Positions 6,780 through 19,379 of a stretch of 28,088 nucleotides of DNA are shown in pieces. The stretch comes from JAGOBP01 sp964550855. Its GTDB lineage: Bacteria; Chloroflexota; Anaerolineae; Fen-1058. Numbering within the stretch: position 1 is the first letter of the stretch; every line of letters begins with the position of its first letter. The notes under the pieces are model-generated. The model worked only from the letters and a program-made list of their open reading frames with translations. It did no database searches and was not told where the DNA came from. The DNA is taken from positions 1 to 28,088 of the forward strand of contig CAZKBQ010000062.1 in the NCBI GenBank assembly GCA_964550855.1, read 5' to 3'. Made by a program: the position numbers and the translations under genes.

Positions 6780-8273
6780 TTAAGCGTCGTAGTACAGGTA
6801 AAACTCGTACGGATGCGGCCGCAGTCGAATCGGATCGATCTCGCGATTGCGCTTGTAGTCGATCCACGTTTCGATCACGTCCGACGTAAACACATTGCCC
6901 GCCAGCAGGAACTTATGATCGGCTTCCAGCGCGGCCAGCGCCTCCGGCAGTGAACCCGGCACCTGCTTCACGCTCCGGCCGTTGCCGTTGTGATGTTCGA
7001 ACAGATCGTAGTCGGCCGGCTCGCCCGGATCGATCTTGTTCTGGATGCCGTCCAGGCCCGCCAGCAGCATCGCCGAAAAAGCCAGATACGGATTGGCCGC
7101 CGGATCGGGACAGCGGAACTCAAGGCGCTTGGTCTTGGGATTCTCTGAGTACATCGGGATGCGCACCGCCGCCGACCGATTGCGCCGCGAGTACACCAGG
7201 TTGACCGGCGCTTCGAAGCCGGGCACCAGCCGGTGATACGAGTTGACCGTGGGCGAGGTAATGGCCAGCAGCGCCGGCGCGTGTTTGAGCAGCCCGCCGA
7301 TGTAATACTTGGCCAGCTGGCTCAGGCCCGCGTAACCCGCCGGATCGGCCATCAGCGTCTGGCCGTCCTTCCACAACGATTGATGGACGTGCATGCCGGA
7401 GCCGTTGTCGCCCCAGATGGGCTTGGGCATGAAGGTCGCGGTCTTGCCGTAGGCGCGCGCCAGGTTCTTGATCACATACTTGTACATCAGCAGATGATCG
7501 GCCATCTTGACCAGGCTGCTGAAGCGCAGATCGATCTCGCACTGGCCGGCGGTGGCTACTTCGTGGTGATGGACTTCCACCGGCACGCCCGCTTCGATCA
7601 ACTTCAGGATCACCTCCGAGCGGAAGTCCTGCAATTGATCGGCCGGCGCCACCGGGAAGTAGCCTTCCTTCCAGCGCGGACGATGACCCAGGTTGGGCGC
7701 GCCGCCGTCGCGGCCGCTGTTCCAGATGCCCTCGTCCGAATCGATGTAATAGTAGCCGTGATACTGGGTCTGCTCAAAGCGCACGCTATCAAAGATGAAG
7801 AACTCGGCTTCCGGCCCCCAGTACGACGTGTCGGCGATGCCCGTCGCCTTCAAATACGCCTCGGCCTTGCGCGCAATGAAGCGTGGATCGCGGGGATACG
7901 GCTGGTGCGTCAGCGGATCGACCACATCGCAGACGATGCTCAACGTCGGCACGCCGCACACCGGGTCGGCCACGGCCGTCGTCGGATCGGGCACCAGCAG
8001 CATGTCGCTCTCATGAATCTGCTGGAAGCCCCGGATGCTCGAACCGTCGAAGCCCACGCCCTCGGCAAAGACCGATTCGTCCAGTTCCTCGATCGGGGAA
8101 CTGAAATGCTGCCACGTGCCGGGCAAATCGACAAACTTGTAATCGACGATCTTCAAGCCCAGTTCTTTGGCATACGCGATGACTTCTTTGGCCGAGGTCA
8201 AGGTTCGCGCTTTGCCGCCCGCCGCTGTCGCTTCCAGCGTTGCCGCCTCTGCGGTGGAAGTTGTTGGTGACAT
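6780..8273 (-). CDS. glnA: Glutamine synthetase type I
   Basis: The enzyme makes glutamine from glutamate, ammonium and ATP; it is a cytoplasmic dodecamer. The 497-residue product has an N-terminal beta-Grasp domain (LKIVDYKFVDLPGTWQHF, then GVGFDGSSIRGF) and the catalytic domain. Catalytic motifs are YWGPEAEFFIFD, VEVHHHEVATAGQCEIDLRF, GDNGSGMHVHQSLW and the ATP loop segment NRSAAVRIP, followed by LEFRCPDPAANPYLAF. A short N-terminal extension rich in Ala and Thr precedes the conserved part. The YDL of the GSI-beta adenylylation segment (NLYDLP) is recognisable as DYDLFEHH, but the flanks differ, so adenylylation is uncertain. The start has a strong AAAGGAGAAAG ribosome binding site. It lies 97 bases behind the LysE-type gene and may share its transcript. 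Confidence 0.97.
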   Translation of the reverse strand: MSPTTSTAEAATLEATAAGGKARTLTSAKEVIAYAKELGLKIVDYKFVDLPGTWQHFSSPIEELDESVFAEGVGFDGSSIRGFQQIHESDMLLVPDPTTAVADPVCGVPTLSIVCDVVDPLTHQPYPRDPRFIARKAEAYLKATGIADTSYWGPEAEFFIFDSVRFEQTQYHGYYYIDSDEGIWNSGRDGGAPNLGHRPRWKEGYFPVAPADQLQDFRSEVILKLIEAGVPVEVHHHEVATAGQCEIDLRFSSLVKMADHLLMYKYVIKNLARAYGKTATFMPKPIWGDNGSGMHVHQSLWKDGQTLMADPAGYAGLSQLAKYYIGGLLKHAPALLAITSPTVNSYHRLVPGFEAPVNLVYSRRNRSAAVRIPMYSENPKTKRLEFRCPDPAANPYLAFSAMLLAGLDGIQNKIDPGEPADYDLFEHHNGNGRSVKQVPGSLPEALAALEADHKFLLAGNVFTSDVIETWIDYKRNREIDPIRLRPHPYEFYLYYDA

Positions 8274-8370
8274 GTTATCTTTCTCCTTTCAAAATGAATG
8301 CTCACATCAGCGTCCCATCAACGCCGCGCGCTCATCAGCGTTCCAGGACGGTCCGGCCAAATGCGTCCGG

Positions 8371-8991
8371 CTAGCTCAGCATCTGCGAAGCCAGCGTCAA
8401 ACCAAAGATCAACAAAGCTGCGCCGCACGCCAGATTGACAAATCGAAACAGCGTTGGATTGATCAAGCGTTGGCTCCAACGCACGCCCGCCGCCATGATG
8501 AAGGCCCAGGCCAGCGTGCCGGTTACGAAGCCCAGCGCAAATAGCATCGTCTGCCCCGGCGTCGCGCCCGCCAGGCCCGTCGCCATCAGCGTGCTGCCGA
8601 TGGACAGCCAGTAACCGACCGCCAGTGGATTCGCCAGCGAGATCGCCATCCCCGATCGGAAGGCGCCCTGCCCCACGCGGCCGTCATCGCTAAACGACGT
8701 TGGCGCACTCTTAAACGCATCGCGGATGCCGCTCGCGCCCAGATACAACAGAACGAGCACACCGGCCACCGCCAGCGGTGCGCGCACCCATTCGATCTGC
8801 ACCAGCGGCCCCAACCCGATCAGCGCCGCCAGAAACCACGCGCTGTCGCCGATGATCGAGCCCAGCTGCACGTTAAGCGCCGGACGGAAACCGCCGCGCA
8901 GCCCGCGCCGCACCGTCTCCATCGCCACCGGCCCCGGCGGCGCACTGAACGAAATGGCGATAAACGCTCCAGTTAACAATGTGGCAAACAT
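8371..8991 (-). CDS. LysE/RhtB-family amino acid exporter
   Basis: The 206-residue product is an integral membrane protein with about six hydrophobic segments. The opening GAFIAISFSAPPGPVAMETVRRGLRGG is the LysE/RhtB signature: a first helix, a Pro-Gly-Pro motif, then a basic loop (shown here in two pieces: GAFIAISFSAPPGP and VAMETVRRGLRGG). ISLANPLAVGYWLSIG is the second conserved Asn-Pro repeat. Members export amino acids such as lysine, arginine, homoserine or threonine; the substrate is not readable. The start has GGAGAGAG just upstream. The gene has its own consensus promoter and a terminator-like leader hairpin, and precedes glnA, so relief of amino acid excess during nitrogen shifts is a reasonable inference. 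Confidence 0.85.
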   Translation of the reverse strand: MFATLLTGAFIAISFSAPPGPVAMETVRRGLRGGFRPALNVQLGSIIGDSAWFLAALIGLGPLVQIEWVRAPLAVAGVLVLLYLGASGIRDAFKSAPTSFSDDGRVGQGAFRSGMAISLANPLAVGYWLSIGSTLMATGLAGATPGQTMLFALGFVTGTLAWAFIMAAGVRWSQRLINPTLFRFVNLACGAALLIFGLTLASQMLS

Positions 8992-9014
8992 GGCTCTCTC
9001 CGGATAAAACAGAA

Positions 9015-9050
9015 ACGCCTCCGAGCCACAAAGGTGGTTCTCGGAGGCGT
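9015..9050 (-). promoter_or_regulatory. Attenuator-like hairpin in the LysE-type gene leader
   Basis: An 11-bp perfect stem (9015-9025 with 9040-9050) is extended by CCAC/GTGG around a four-base loop with a two-base bulge. On the transcribed strand it is followed by TTTCTGTTTT, giving an intrinsic-terminator shape. It lies between the promoter at 9106-9134 and the start codon at 8991, so it is inside the leader RNA. Confidence 0.65.
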
Positions 9051-9105
9051 CATGGCCTCAATGGGTATTTGATTATCAATCGGACTGCCGCCCGATTACG
9101 CGCTG

Positions 9106-9134
9106 ACTATACCCGCATTTGGCGCGGCTGTCAA
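9106..9134 (-). promoter_or_regulatory. Consensus sigma70 promoter of the LysE-type gene
   Basis: On the - strand, TTGACA (9129-9134) and TATAGT (9106-9111) are separated by exactly 17 bases. The -35 box is perfect and the -10 box matches five of six. Transcription would start near 9099, about 107 bases before the start codon. Confidence 0.8.
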
Positions 9135-9153
9135 GCCGGAAATGGTCTGAACT

Positions 9154-9723
9154 TCATGACGGCGCTTCGGCCAAAATCGCTTCGGCCACCTGCCGCATCG
9201 ACACCTGCGCGCTGCGCGCCTGCTGCTGAATGAGTTGATACGCCGCGTCCTCGCTCATTCCGCGCTGCATCAAAATCCCCTTGGCCCGATCGATCAGCTT
9301 GCGGCTTTCCAGGCTCTCTCGCAACTTGGCCGTCTCCCGCGCCGCGATTTGCGCTTCTTCAAAACGCGCCAGCGCCACGCCGATGGCGGCCGCCAGGTCC
9401 TTCTCGCCCACCGGTTTGATCAAATACCCATGGATGGGTAATTGTACCGCCCGCTCGATCAACTCTTGCTGCCCGTAGGCCGTCAAGATCACGATCGGCA
9501 TCGGATGCTTCCGCGCGATCACTTTGGCCGCCTCCAACCCGTCGGTCAGCGGCATCTGAATGTCCAGCAGCGCCAGGTCGGCGTCGATGGTGCGCGCCAG
9601 CGTCAGCGCTTCGCGGCCATTGGCCGCCAGAAACACCTCGTGGCCCAGCGCCGTCAACATCGTCTTCAGGCCCAGCCGGATGATCGATTCATCATCGGCC
9701 ACGATGATCTTCAAGCGTCGCAT
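9154..9723 (-). CDS. ANTAR-domain response regulator (PdtaR/AmiR-NasR type)
   Basis: The 189-residue product has a receiver domain (about 5-120) with DDESIIR acidic residues, the phospho-acceptor Asp in LALLDIQMP, and the conserved VILTAYG and YLIKPV Thr/Lys positions. A helical linker leads to an ANTAR domain (about 130-185): SRKLIDRAKGILMQRGMSED, then AYQLIQQQAR and MRQVAEAIL. ANTAR proteins bind paired hexaloop hairpins in leader RNAs and prevent termination. ATG 9723 is preceded by GGGGA; a GTG at 9735 is an alternative. The gene begins 16 bases after the kinase stop, so they form one unit behind gltB. Control of nitrogen genes by antitermination is inferred from position. Confidence 0.93.
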   Translation of the reverse strand: MRRLKIIVADDESIIRLGLKTMLTALGHEVFLAANGREALTLARTIDADLALLDIQMPLTDGLEAAKVIARKHPMPIVILTAYGQQELIERAVQLPIHGYLIKPVGEKDLAAAIGVALARFEEAQIAARETAKLRESLESRKLIDRAKGILMQRGMSEDAAYQLIQQQARSAQVSMRQVAEAILAEAPS

Positions 9724-9739
9724 CAGTCCCCACACTCGG

Positions 9740-11362
9740 CTACGCGGCCATGGCTGGCGGCAGCGTGATGATCACCCGCGTGCCGGCCGGCCCGCTCTTG
9801 AACGTCAGCTTGCCGCGCAAATCGTCACGCACCAGCGTTTCCACGATCTCCAGCCCGATGCTCGAGCGCCGCTCGCGGGGCAGCCCCACGCCGTCGTCGC
9901 TCACTTCCACCGCGTACTCTTTGGCGCGGCGGCCCAGTTGAATGATCACGCGGCCGCGCTCGTGGCCCACAAAAGCGTGCTCCAGCGCATTTTGCAGCAG
10001 TTCGTTGATCACCAGCGCCAGCGAGGTGGCCGGCTTCGACGGCAGCACGATCGCCTCGCCCGTCACTTCAATCGTGATCTGCCGATCGGGCCGCAGCATG
10101 TTCTGCGCCACCAGCTGCGCGATGCGCTCGGCCACGTCCTTCACATCGACCGAGCGGAAGCCCTCTTCCGACAGAATTTCGTGCACCGCCGCGATGCTCA
10201 AAATGCGATTGACGCTGACCTGCAGCACGTCCTTCGCCACCGACTCGCCGCTGTCGGCGGCCTGCAGCTGCAGCAGCATCGCCACTGTCTGCAGATTATT
10301 CTTGATGCGATGGTGCATCTCGCGCACCACCGCCGCATTGGTCACCAGCCGCGCATTCTCAATCGCCAGCGCGGTCTGATTCGCCAGCGTGGAAAACAGC
10401 GCGATCTGCTCGGTCGTAAACGGCTGCGGCCGCGTCGTGTAACAGCTCAGCGTGCCGATGGCCTTTTCACGCACGATCAACGGCGCGGCCAGCAGCGACA
10501 CAAGTCCGGCCTCTCGCACCAGATCGGCCGCGCGGCCCGGCTGCTCGATCGGCACGGGCGAGATCGTCAACGGCTTGCGCGCCGCCAGCACCTGCGCCGC
10601 CACGGCGGCATTGTTCCGCCACAACGACTTGGACCAGAATGGCGGAATCGTCGAATCGGCCTGCACCACCATCTCGCCGCGCGTATCGTCCAGCAGCCGC
10701 AGCGAACAGACCGGCGTATCCATCACCTTGGCCGCCATCTCCACGACGAGGTTCAACATCTCGTCCAGATACAGCGGCGAGGTGACCGTTTCGCTCACCT
10801 TCGCCAGCGTCGTCAACTCGCCGATCTGACGGTGCATCTGTTCGTACAGGATCGCCCGATCGAGCGCGCCCGCCGCCAGATCGCCGATCAGCGACGCCAG
10901 TTCGATCTCGTCGGCGGTAAAATCGTGCAGCGCCACCGTCTGCACATTCATCGCGCCGATGACGCGCTCGCGGTTGACCAGCGGCACCGCCAGCAGCGAG
11001 CGCAGTTCCTTCTCGCGCGTTTCCGGCAGAAACTTGAAGCGCGGATCGTCCTGGGCGTCGCGCACCGCCACTGGCTGACCGTGCTGCGCCGCCCAACCGG
11101 TCAGCCCTTCGCCCAGGTGCAGCAACGCGCGCCCCAGCGAACTGCGCGCCAGCCGCGTTGAGGCCCGCAAAATCAGGCGCTGGCCGTCGGCGTCCAGCAG
11201 ATAGATCGAGCACGAATCGACCTGCATCACCTGCTGCGTGCGCCGCGCGATCAGATCGAGCGTCGTATCCAGATCCCACGCCGCCGACAGCGCCTGCGCG
11301 ATCTCGCGCAGGCTCGCCATCACGCGCGATGGTTCTACGTCGGTGGTCAGCGTCGCAGCCAT
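9740..11362 (-). CDS. GAF-GAF histidine kinase, HisKA_2 type (PdtaS-like)
   Basis: The 540-residue product is soluble. Two GAF domains occupy about 20-180 (VDSCSIYLLDADGQRLILRA, GLTGWAAQHGQPVAVRDA) and 190-345 (TPVCSLRLLDDTRGEM, then LLAAPLIVREKAIGTLS). The phospho-acceptor box VREMHHRIKNNLQTVAMLLQ at about 350-370 is the HisKA_2/HWE-like form, not classical HisKA. The ATPase part has NELLQNALEHAF, VSDDGVGLP and GLEIVETLV. The architecture matches cytosolic sensors such as mycobacterial PdtaS that phosphorylate an ANTAR regulator, and that partner is directly downstream. The GAF ligand is unknown. The gene starts 24 bases after gltB ends and has no clear ribosome binding site, suggesting co-transcription with gltB. 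Confidence 0.93.
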   Translation of the reverse strand: MAATLTTDVEPSRVMASLREIAQALSAAWDLDTTLDLIARRTQQVMQVDSCSIYLLDADGQRLILRASTRLARSSLGRALLHLGEGLTGWAAQHGQPVAVRDAQDDPRFKFLPETREKELRSLLAVPLVNRERVIGAMNVQTVALHDFTADEIELASLIGDLAAGALDRAILYEQMHRQIGELTTLAKVSETVTSPLYLDEMLNLVVEMAAKVMDTPVCSLRLLDDTRGEMVVQADSTIPPFWSKSLWRNNAAVAAQVLAARKPLTISPVPIEQPGRAADLVREAGLVSLLAAPLIVREKAIGTLSCYTTRPQPFTTEQIALFSTLANQTALAIENARLVTNAAVVREMHHRIKNNLQTVAMLLQLQAADSGESVAKDVLQVSVNRILSIAAVHEILSEEGFRSVDVKDVAERIAQLVAQNMLRPDRQITIEVTGEAIVLPSKPATSLALVINELLQNALEHAFVGHERGRVIIQLGRRAKEYAVEVSDDGVGLPRERRSSIGLEIVETLVRDDLRGKLTFKSGPAGTRVIITLPPAMAA

Positions 11363-11386
11363 GCGGCCATTTTACCGCATTCAGCC

Positions 11387-15865
<4,479 letters not shown>

Positions 15866-15942
15866 CGCTCGTCCCCCTGTGCTGGTCCTGCACACAGTTT
15901 ATGACGAGCGACTGGTTTTGTCGTCCCGCAACCAGGCCATTT

Positions 15943-15985
15943 GCCGCTTACCCCAATTGGGTCATGGCAAAGGGCGTGTTTTCTC
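15943..15985. promoter_or_regulatory. Nested palindrome upstream of gltB
   Basis: ATTTGCC and GGCAAA form outer arms around the perfect ten-base palindrome CCCAATTGGG. The element lies 78-120 bases before the gltB start, between the amtB hairpin and the gene. It could be an operator or a leader structure. No well-spaced sigma70 promoter is evident near it. Confidence 0.4.
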
Positions 15986-16044
15986 GTGGGAAAATGCACA
16001 TTCAGCAGGTTGACCAAGCGCTGCTTGATGAGGCTGTTCAGATT

Positions 16045-16089
16045 GACTGAAAACGAGTTCGCAGTTGCCGGCCGAACTCGTTTTCAGTC
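16045..16089 (-). terminator. Strong hairpin after amtB
   Basis: A 17-bp perfect stem (16045-16061 with 16073-16089) encloses an 11-base loop. The distal arm holds four T residues inside CTCGTTTTCAGTC. It starts 28 bases after the amtB stop, so it probably terminates amtB and separates it from gltB. Confidence 0.7.
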
Positions 16090-16117
16090 CAACATCCATC
16101 TCTTTGGGCATGCGCGT

Positions 16118-17731
16118 TTACTTGCCGGCTGCGGCCCCGGCCCCCATCGGCGCGCGCGTGCCGGTCTTGCGGGTGTAAATCACGGCATCCGGGCCGGGTT
16201 CGAAATCTTTCGGATAACCCAGCGCGCCCATCTCCGGCATATCCAGCCCGGCCAGTTCCACTTCGCGCGAGACACGCAGCATCTTCAGCGCGGCCAGCAC
16301 TTTGAAGAACACGAATGACGAGACCGCCACCGTGCCCGCAATCGCGATCACTTCAAACAACTGCGCCACGAGTTGTCCGCTGCCGCCATACAACAGGCCG
16401 GTGACGGGTGTGGCTACGCCGTTCCACAAAGCCGTATCGGGATTGCCGTTGGCGAAGATGCCCACTGCCAGCACGCCCCAAATACCATTGGCCAGGTGAA
16501 CGGGCGACGCGCCGACGGCATCATCAATCTTCAACCTCTCCAGCAGCAGCGTGACGACGCACACCAGCACACCGCCCACCATGCCGATGATGACCGCCGA
16601 CGTCACATCGACAAAGGCGCACGGCGCGGTGATGGCAACCAGTCCGGCCAAAATGCCGTTGACAGACAGCCCCGCATCGGGCTTCTTGGTGGGGCCGAAG
16701 AGCCACATGACCAGCATCGCCGTGCCGCCGCCGGCCGCGCCGGCCATCAGGGTGTTGACGGCCGCCAGCACCGCCAGATTGCGCAGCGCGCCCGTGAAGC
16801 CCAGCGCCGAGCCGGCGTTGAAGCCAAACCAGCCAAAGAACAGAATGATCGTGCCGAGTACACCCATCGGGATGTTGTGGGCCGGAATGGTGTTAGGCGA
16901 ACCATCTTTATTGAATCGGCCAATTCGCGGCCCCAACACGATCGCCCCCACCAGCGCGATCATCCCGCCCACCAGATGCACCACACCCGATCCGGCGAAG
17001 TCAACCGCGCCGTTGCCCAAGCCTGCCGATCGGCCCAGGTTGGCCAGCCAGCCGCCGCCCCACACCCAGCCGCCGACGAGCGGATAAAGGAACATGCTGA
17101 TGAACATGCCCATCACCACGAAGCCGCTGAATTTAAGGCGTTCGGCCATTGAGCCGGTGGGGATGGTGGCGGCGGTGTCCATAAACACCATCTGGAACAG
17201 GAAGAACACCAATACCCCAAAGTTCGCACCCAGTCCGCCCAGCATCAAACCCGATAGACCCATCACGCCCGATTGGCCGATCAACAGCGGCTGGTTCAAC
17301 AGCGTGCCCCAGTTGCCCAGCGCCACCGGCGCAAAGTTCCATTCAGGGTTGCCGTTGACGGCGGGATAGGTGTAATTGACGCCGCCAAATTGCAGCGCAA
17401 AGCCCACCAGCCAGTAGCCCAGCGCGCCGATGCAGAACACCATCATGTTCATCATCATGGTGTGAACCACATTCTTGTTGCGCGTGAAGCCCGTCTCAAC
17501 CAGCGCAAAGCCCGCCTGCATAAAGAACACCAGTGCGCCCGCGATCAGCACCCACAACACATTCAAGCTGGTGACGGTGTCGCTGGCCGTGTCGGCCACG
17601 GCCTGCACATCGGGCGGCTGCGCCTCTTGCGCCAGCGCCGTGCCCGCTGCCGAGAAGGCCAGCAGCAGCACGGCCACCACAACCACCCAGCGCAACCAGC
17701 GCAATGAGTTGAGCCTTAGCGTCTTGGACAT
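16118..17731 (-). CDS. amtB: Ammonium transporter
   Basis: This is a trimeric inner-membrane ammonium channel. The 537-residue precursor has a signal peptide (hydrophobic run VVVVAVLLLAFSAAG, likely cleavage after ALA) and about eleven transmembrane segments. Conserved features are FFMQAGFALVETGFTRNKN in the first core helix, VDFAGSGVVHLVGG with the first pore His, FNAGSALGF, and SPVHLANGIWG with the second pore His. The C-terminal tail of about 45 residues includes EMGALGYP, the region that contacts PII proteins in the family; no glnK is nearby. ATG 17731 is chosen because AAGGGGGAG lies just before it; longer reading frames upstream lack this. It precedes gltB and follows the ArsB/NhaD-type gene on the same strand. 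Confidence 0.95.
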   Translation of the reverse strand: MSKTLRLNSLRWLRWVVVVAVLLLAFSAAGTALAQEAQPPDVQAVADTASDTVTSLNVLWVLIAGALVFFMQAGFALVETGFTRNKNVVHTMMMNMMVFCIGALGYWLVGFALQFGGVNYTYPAVNGNPEWNFAPVALGNWGTLLNQPLLIGQSGVMGLSGLMLGGLGANFGVLVFFLFQMVFMDTAATIPTGSMAERLKFSGFVVMGMFISMFLYPLVGGWVWGGGWLANLGRSAGLGNGAVDFAGSGVVHLVGGMIALVGAIVLGPRIGRFNKDGSPNTIPAHNIPMGVLGTIILFFGWFGFNAGSALGFTGALRNLAVLAAVNTLMAGAAGGGTAMLVMWLFGPTKKPDAGLSVNGILAGLVAITAPCAFVDVTSAVIIGMVGGVLVCVVTLLLERLKIDDAVGASPVHLANGIWGVLAVGIFANGNPDTALWNGVATPVTGLLYGGSGQLVAQLFEVIAIAGTVAVSSFVFFKVLAALKMLRVSREVELAGLDMPEMGALGYPKDFEPGPDAVIYTRKTGTRAPMGAGAAAGK

Positions 17732-17825
17732 GATCTCCCCCTTGGATCGTTTGATGATCGATGACGGCTGTGAAAATTCGCTCTGCTTCTGCCATTCCAA
17801 ATACCGGCGTCCGAAATCGAAATTC

Positions 17826-19130
17826 TCAGTACCACCCGATCTGACTCTTCAACATCATCAAGCCCGTCGCCAGCAGCATCGTCATCATGGTGGGCAGCGC
17901 GGCGATGAGCACCCAGCGCTTCCACCCCACCGGCCCGTGGTGATGTTCCAGGTATGAATACGCCACCACATTGGCCGAGGCGCCGATGGGCGTGAGATTG
18001 CCGCCCATGTTCAGGCCCAACGCCAGCGACCAGACCATCAGTGCCAGCGCCGGCATGCCCGGCGTGTGCGCCAGATCGCGCAGCACGTAACTCATCGCCA
18101 GCGCCAGCGGCACATTGTCCACCACCCCGCTCATCATGCCCGGCCCCCAGTGCAGCGCCACGACCAGGCTCGCCGGATTTGAGGTGGTGGCGCGCGCCAG
18201 CGTATCGGCCAGCAGCTCAAAGACGTGCGCCTTCTCCAGCCCGCCGATCAGCACAAACAGGCCCGCGAAGAACAACAGGCTCTTCGCATCAACCTTGAGG
18301 ATCACGCCTTTGCGCTCGAAGCGCGGCAGCGCAAGCAAAGCCATCGCCGCCGGAACCAGCGCCGCGCCCGCCGCCGAGATGGTCACCCCCGTCCAGTGCG
18401 ACAGCGGATGATGCAGCACCAGCAGCGCCACCGCCGCCCCAAAGCCGATCAGGCCCACGCGCGTCAATTGCACGCGCAGCGGATCGTGCTGCAGTGCTTC
18501 AATATCGCGGATGATGGCCGGCGTCAGCGCCGCGTGCGCATCGCGCAGCGCCCGACGATTGATCAGGTAGAACACCACCGCCAGCACGATGGCCGCCGAC
18601 GCCGAGATCGGCCCGGTGTGCTGCGCGAAGTCCGCAAAGTTAAAGCCCAGCGTCGTGCCCAGAATCACGTTGGGCGGATCGCCCACCAGCGTGGCCGAAC
18701 CGCCGGTGTTGGCAGCGCACACCTGCGCCACGATGAACGGCACCGGATCGATCTTGAGCAGGCGGCACAACTGCAGCGTCAGCGCCGAGAGAAACAACAT
18801 CACCGTGATGCTGTCCATGAACATCGCCAACAGCGCCGCCAGCAGCAGCAGCACGACGAAGAGATAGGCGGGGTGATAGTTGACCCGGCGCACCGCCGCC
18901 ATCGCCAGCCAGCGAAAGAAGCCCGCCTCCTGCAAGATCGACACCAGCACGAACATGCCGGCCAGCAGACCCAACGTTTCCCAGTTGATGTAATTCACGG
19001 CTTCAAGCGGCGTAAGCACCCCCAACCCGATCAACACCGCGCCGCCCAGCAGTGCCACCCAGTGACGCGGAAAACGTTCTGACGCGATCAACACGTAAGC
19101 CAGCGCAAACACACTCACGGCGGTCAACAT
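17826..19130 (-). CDS. ArsB/NhaD-type (SLC13/IT superfamily) ion transporter
   Basis: The 434-residue membrane protein has about eleven hydrophobic segments. Signature segments are INWETLGLLAGMFVLVSILQ, MDSITVMLFLSALTLQLC, AANTGGSATLVGDPPNVILG and, near the C-terminus, LGLNMGGNLTPIGASANVVA. The paired Gly-Asn / Gly-x-x-x-Pro-x-Gly hairpins are typical of the ArsB-NhaD branch, which includes arsenite efflux and Na+/H+ antiport. I cannot tell which ion or anion is moved. ATG 19130 is chosen because GGGGGAA precedes it; a longer frame reaching 19217 would translate the leader hairpin. It has its own promoter and structured leader. Its closeness to amtB suggests ion homeostasis tied to ammonium uptake (inference). 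Confidence 0.85.
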   Translation of the reverse strand: MLTAVSVFALAYVLIASERFPRHWVALLGGAVLIGLGVLTPLEAVNYINWETLGLLAGMFVLVSILQEAGFFRWLAMAAVRRVNYHPAYLFVVLLLLAALLAMFMDSITVMLFLSALTLQLCRLLKIDPVPFIVAQVCAANTGGSATLVGDPPNVILGTTLGFNFADFAQHTGPISASAAIVLAVVFYLINRRALRDAHAALTPAIIRDIEALQHDPLRVQLTRVGLIGFGAAVALLVLHHPLSHWTGVTISAAGAALVPAAMALLALPRFERKGVILKVDAKSLLFFAGLFVLIGGLEKAHVFELLADTLARATTSNPASLVVALHWGPGMMSGVVDNVPLALAMSYVLRDLAHTPGMPALALMVWSLALGLNMGGNLTPIGASANVVAYSYLEHHHGPVGWKRWVLIAALPTMMTMLLATGLMMLKSQIGWY

Positions 19131-19149
19131 ACGTTCCCCCAACGCGAAG

Positions 19150-19177
19150 ATGCCCCCGGCGTAAACACCGGGGGCAT
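19150..19177 (-). promoter_or_regulatory. Leader hairpin of the ArsB/NhaD-type gene
   Basis: ATGCCCCCGG and CCGGGGGCAT form a perfect 10-bp stem with an eight-base loop. It ends 19 bases before the start codon and directly precedes the GGGGGAA ribosome binding site. A second upstream hairpin, CAACGGC with GCCGTTG around nine bases, lies in the same leader. Together they suggest a structured 5' UTR. Confidence 0.6.
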
Positions 19178-19249
19178 CCAGGCCCCACCCCTCCCCAGAG
19201 GAGTCTATTCCATTCAACGGCCACCCACCAGCCGTTGTGTACGGGTGAC

Positions 19250-19278
19250 ACTATATCAAAACCGGCTCGCGTTCACAA
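19250..19278 (-). promoter_or_regulatory. Sigma70-like promoter of the ArsB/NhaD-type gene
   Basis: On the - strand, TTGTGA (19273-19278) and TATAGT (19250-19255) are 17 bases apart. The predicted RNA leader is about 113 bases long. The remaining sequence to the carB stop at 19380 shows nothing else I can support. Confidence 0.65.
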
Positions 19279-19379
19279 CCCCCAAATGGGGTATTTTGCA
19301 CCAGCGGCCCGTTTCGCGCCGACGCCGCTCTGCCATGAGTGAAGAAAGACCGGCCTCGCAGCTAATCGGCGGGGAGTTA

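Noticed and set aside
9015..9050. T-box riboswitch, because AAAGGTGGTT appears in the hairpin
   Set aside because: That word is on the + strand, opposite to the gene, and no specifier loop or other T-box element is present.
9015..9134. ANTAR-target paired hexaloop motif in the LysE-type leader
   Set aside because: The loops visible here and in the other leaders do not show the six-base loop with A at position 1 and G at position 4 expected for ANTAR RNA sites.
19131..19217. N-terminal extension of the ArsB/NhaD-type transporter
   Set aside because: It would translate the 10-bp leader hairpin, and a ribosome binding site sits directly before ATG 19130.
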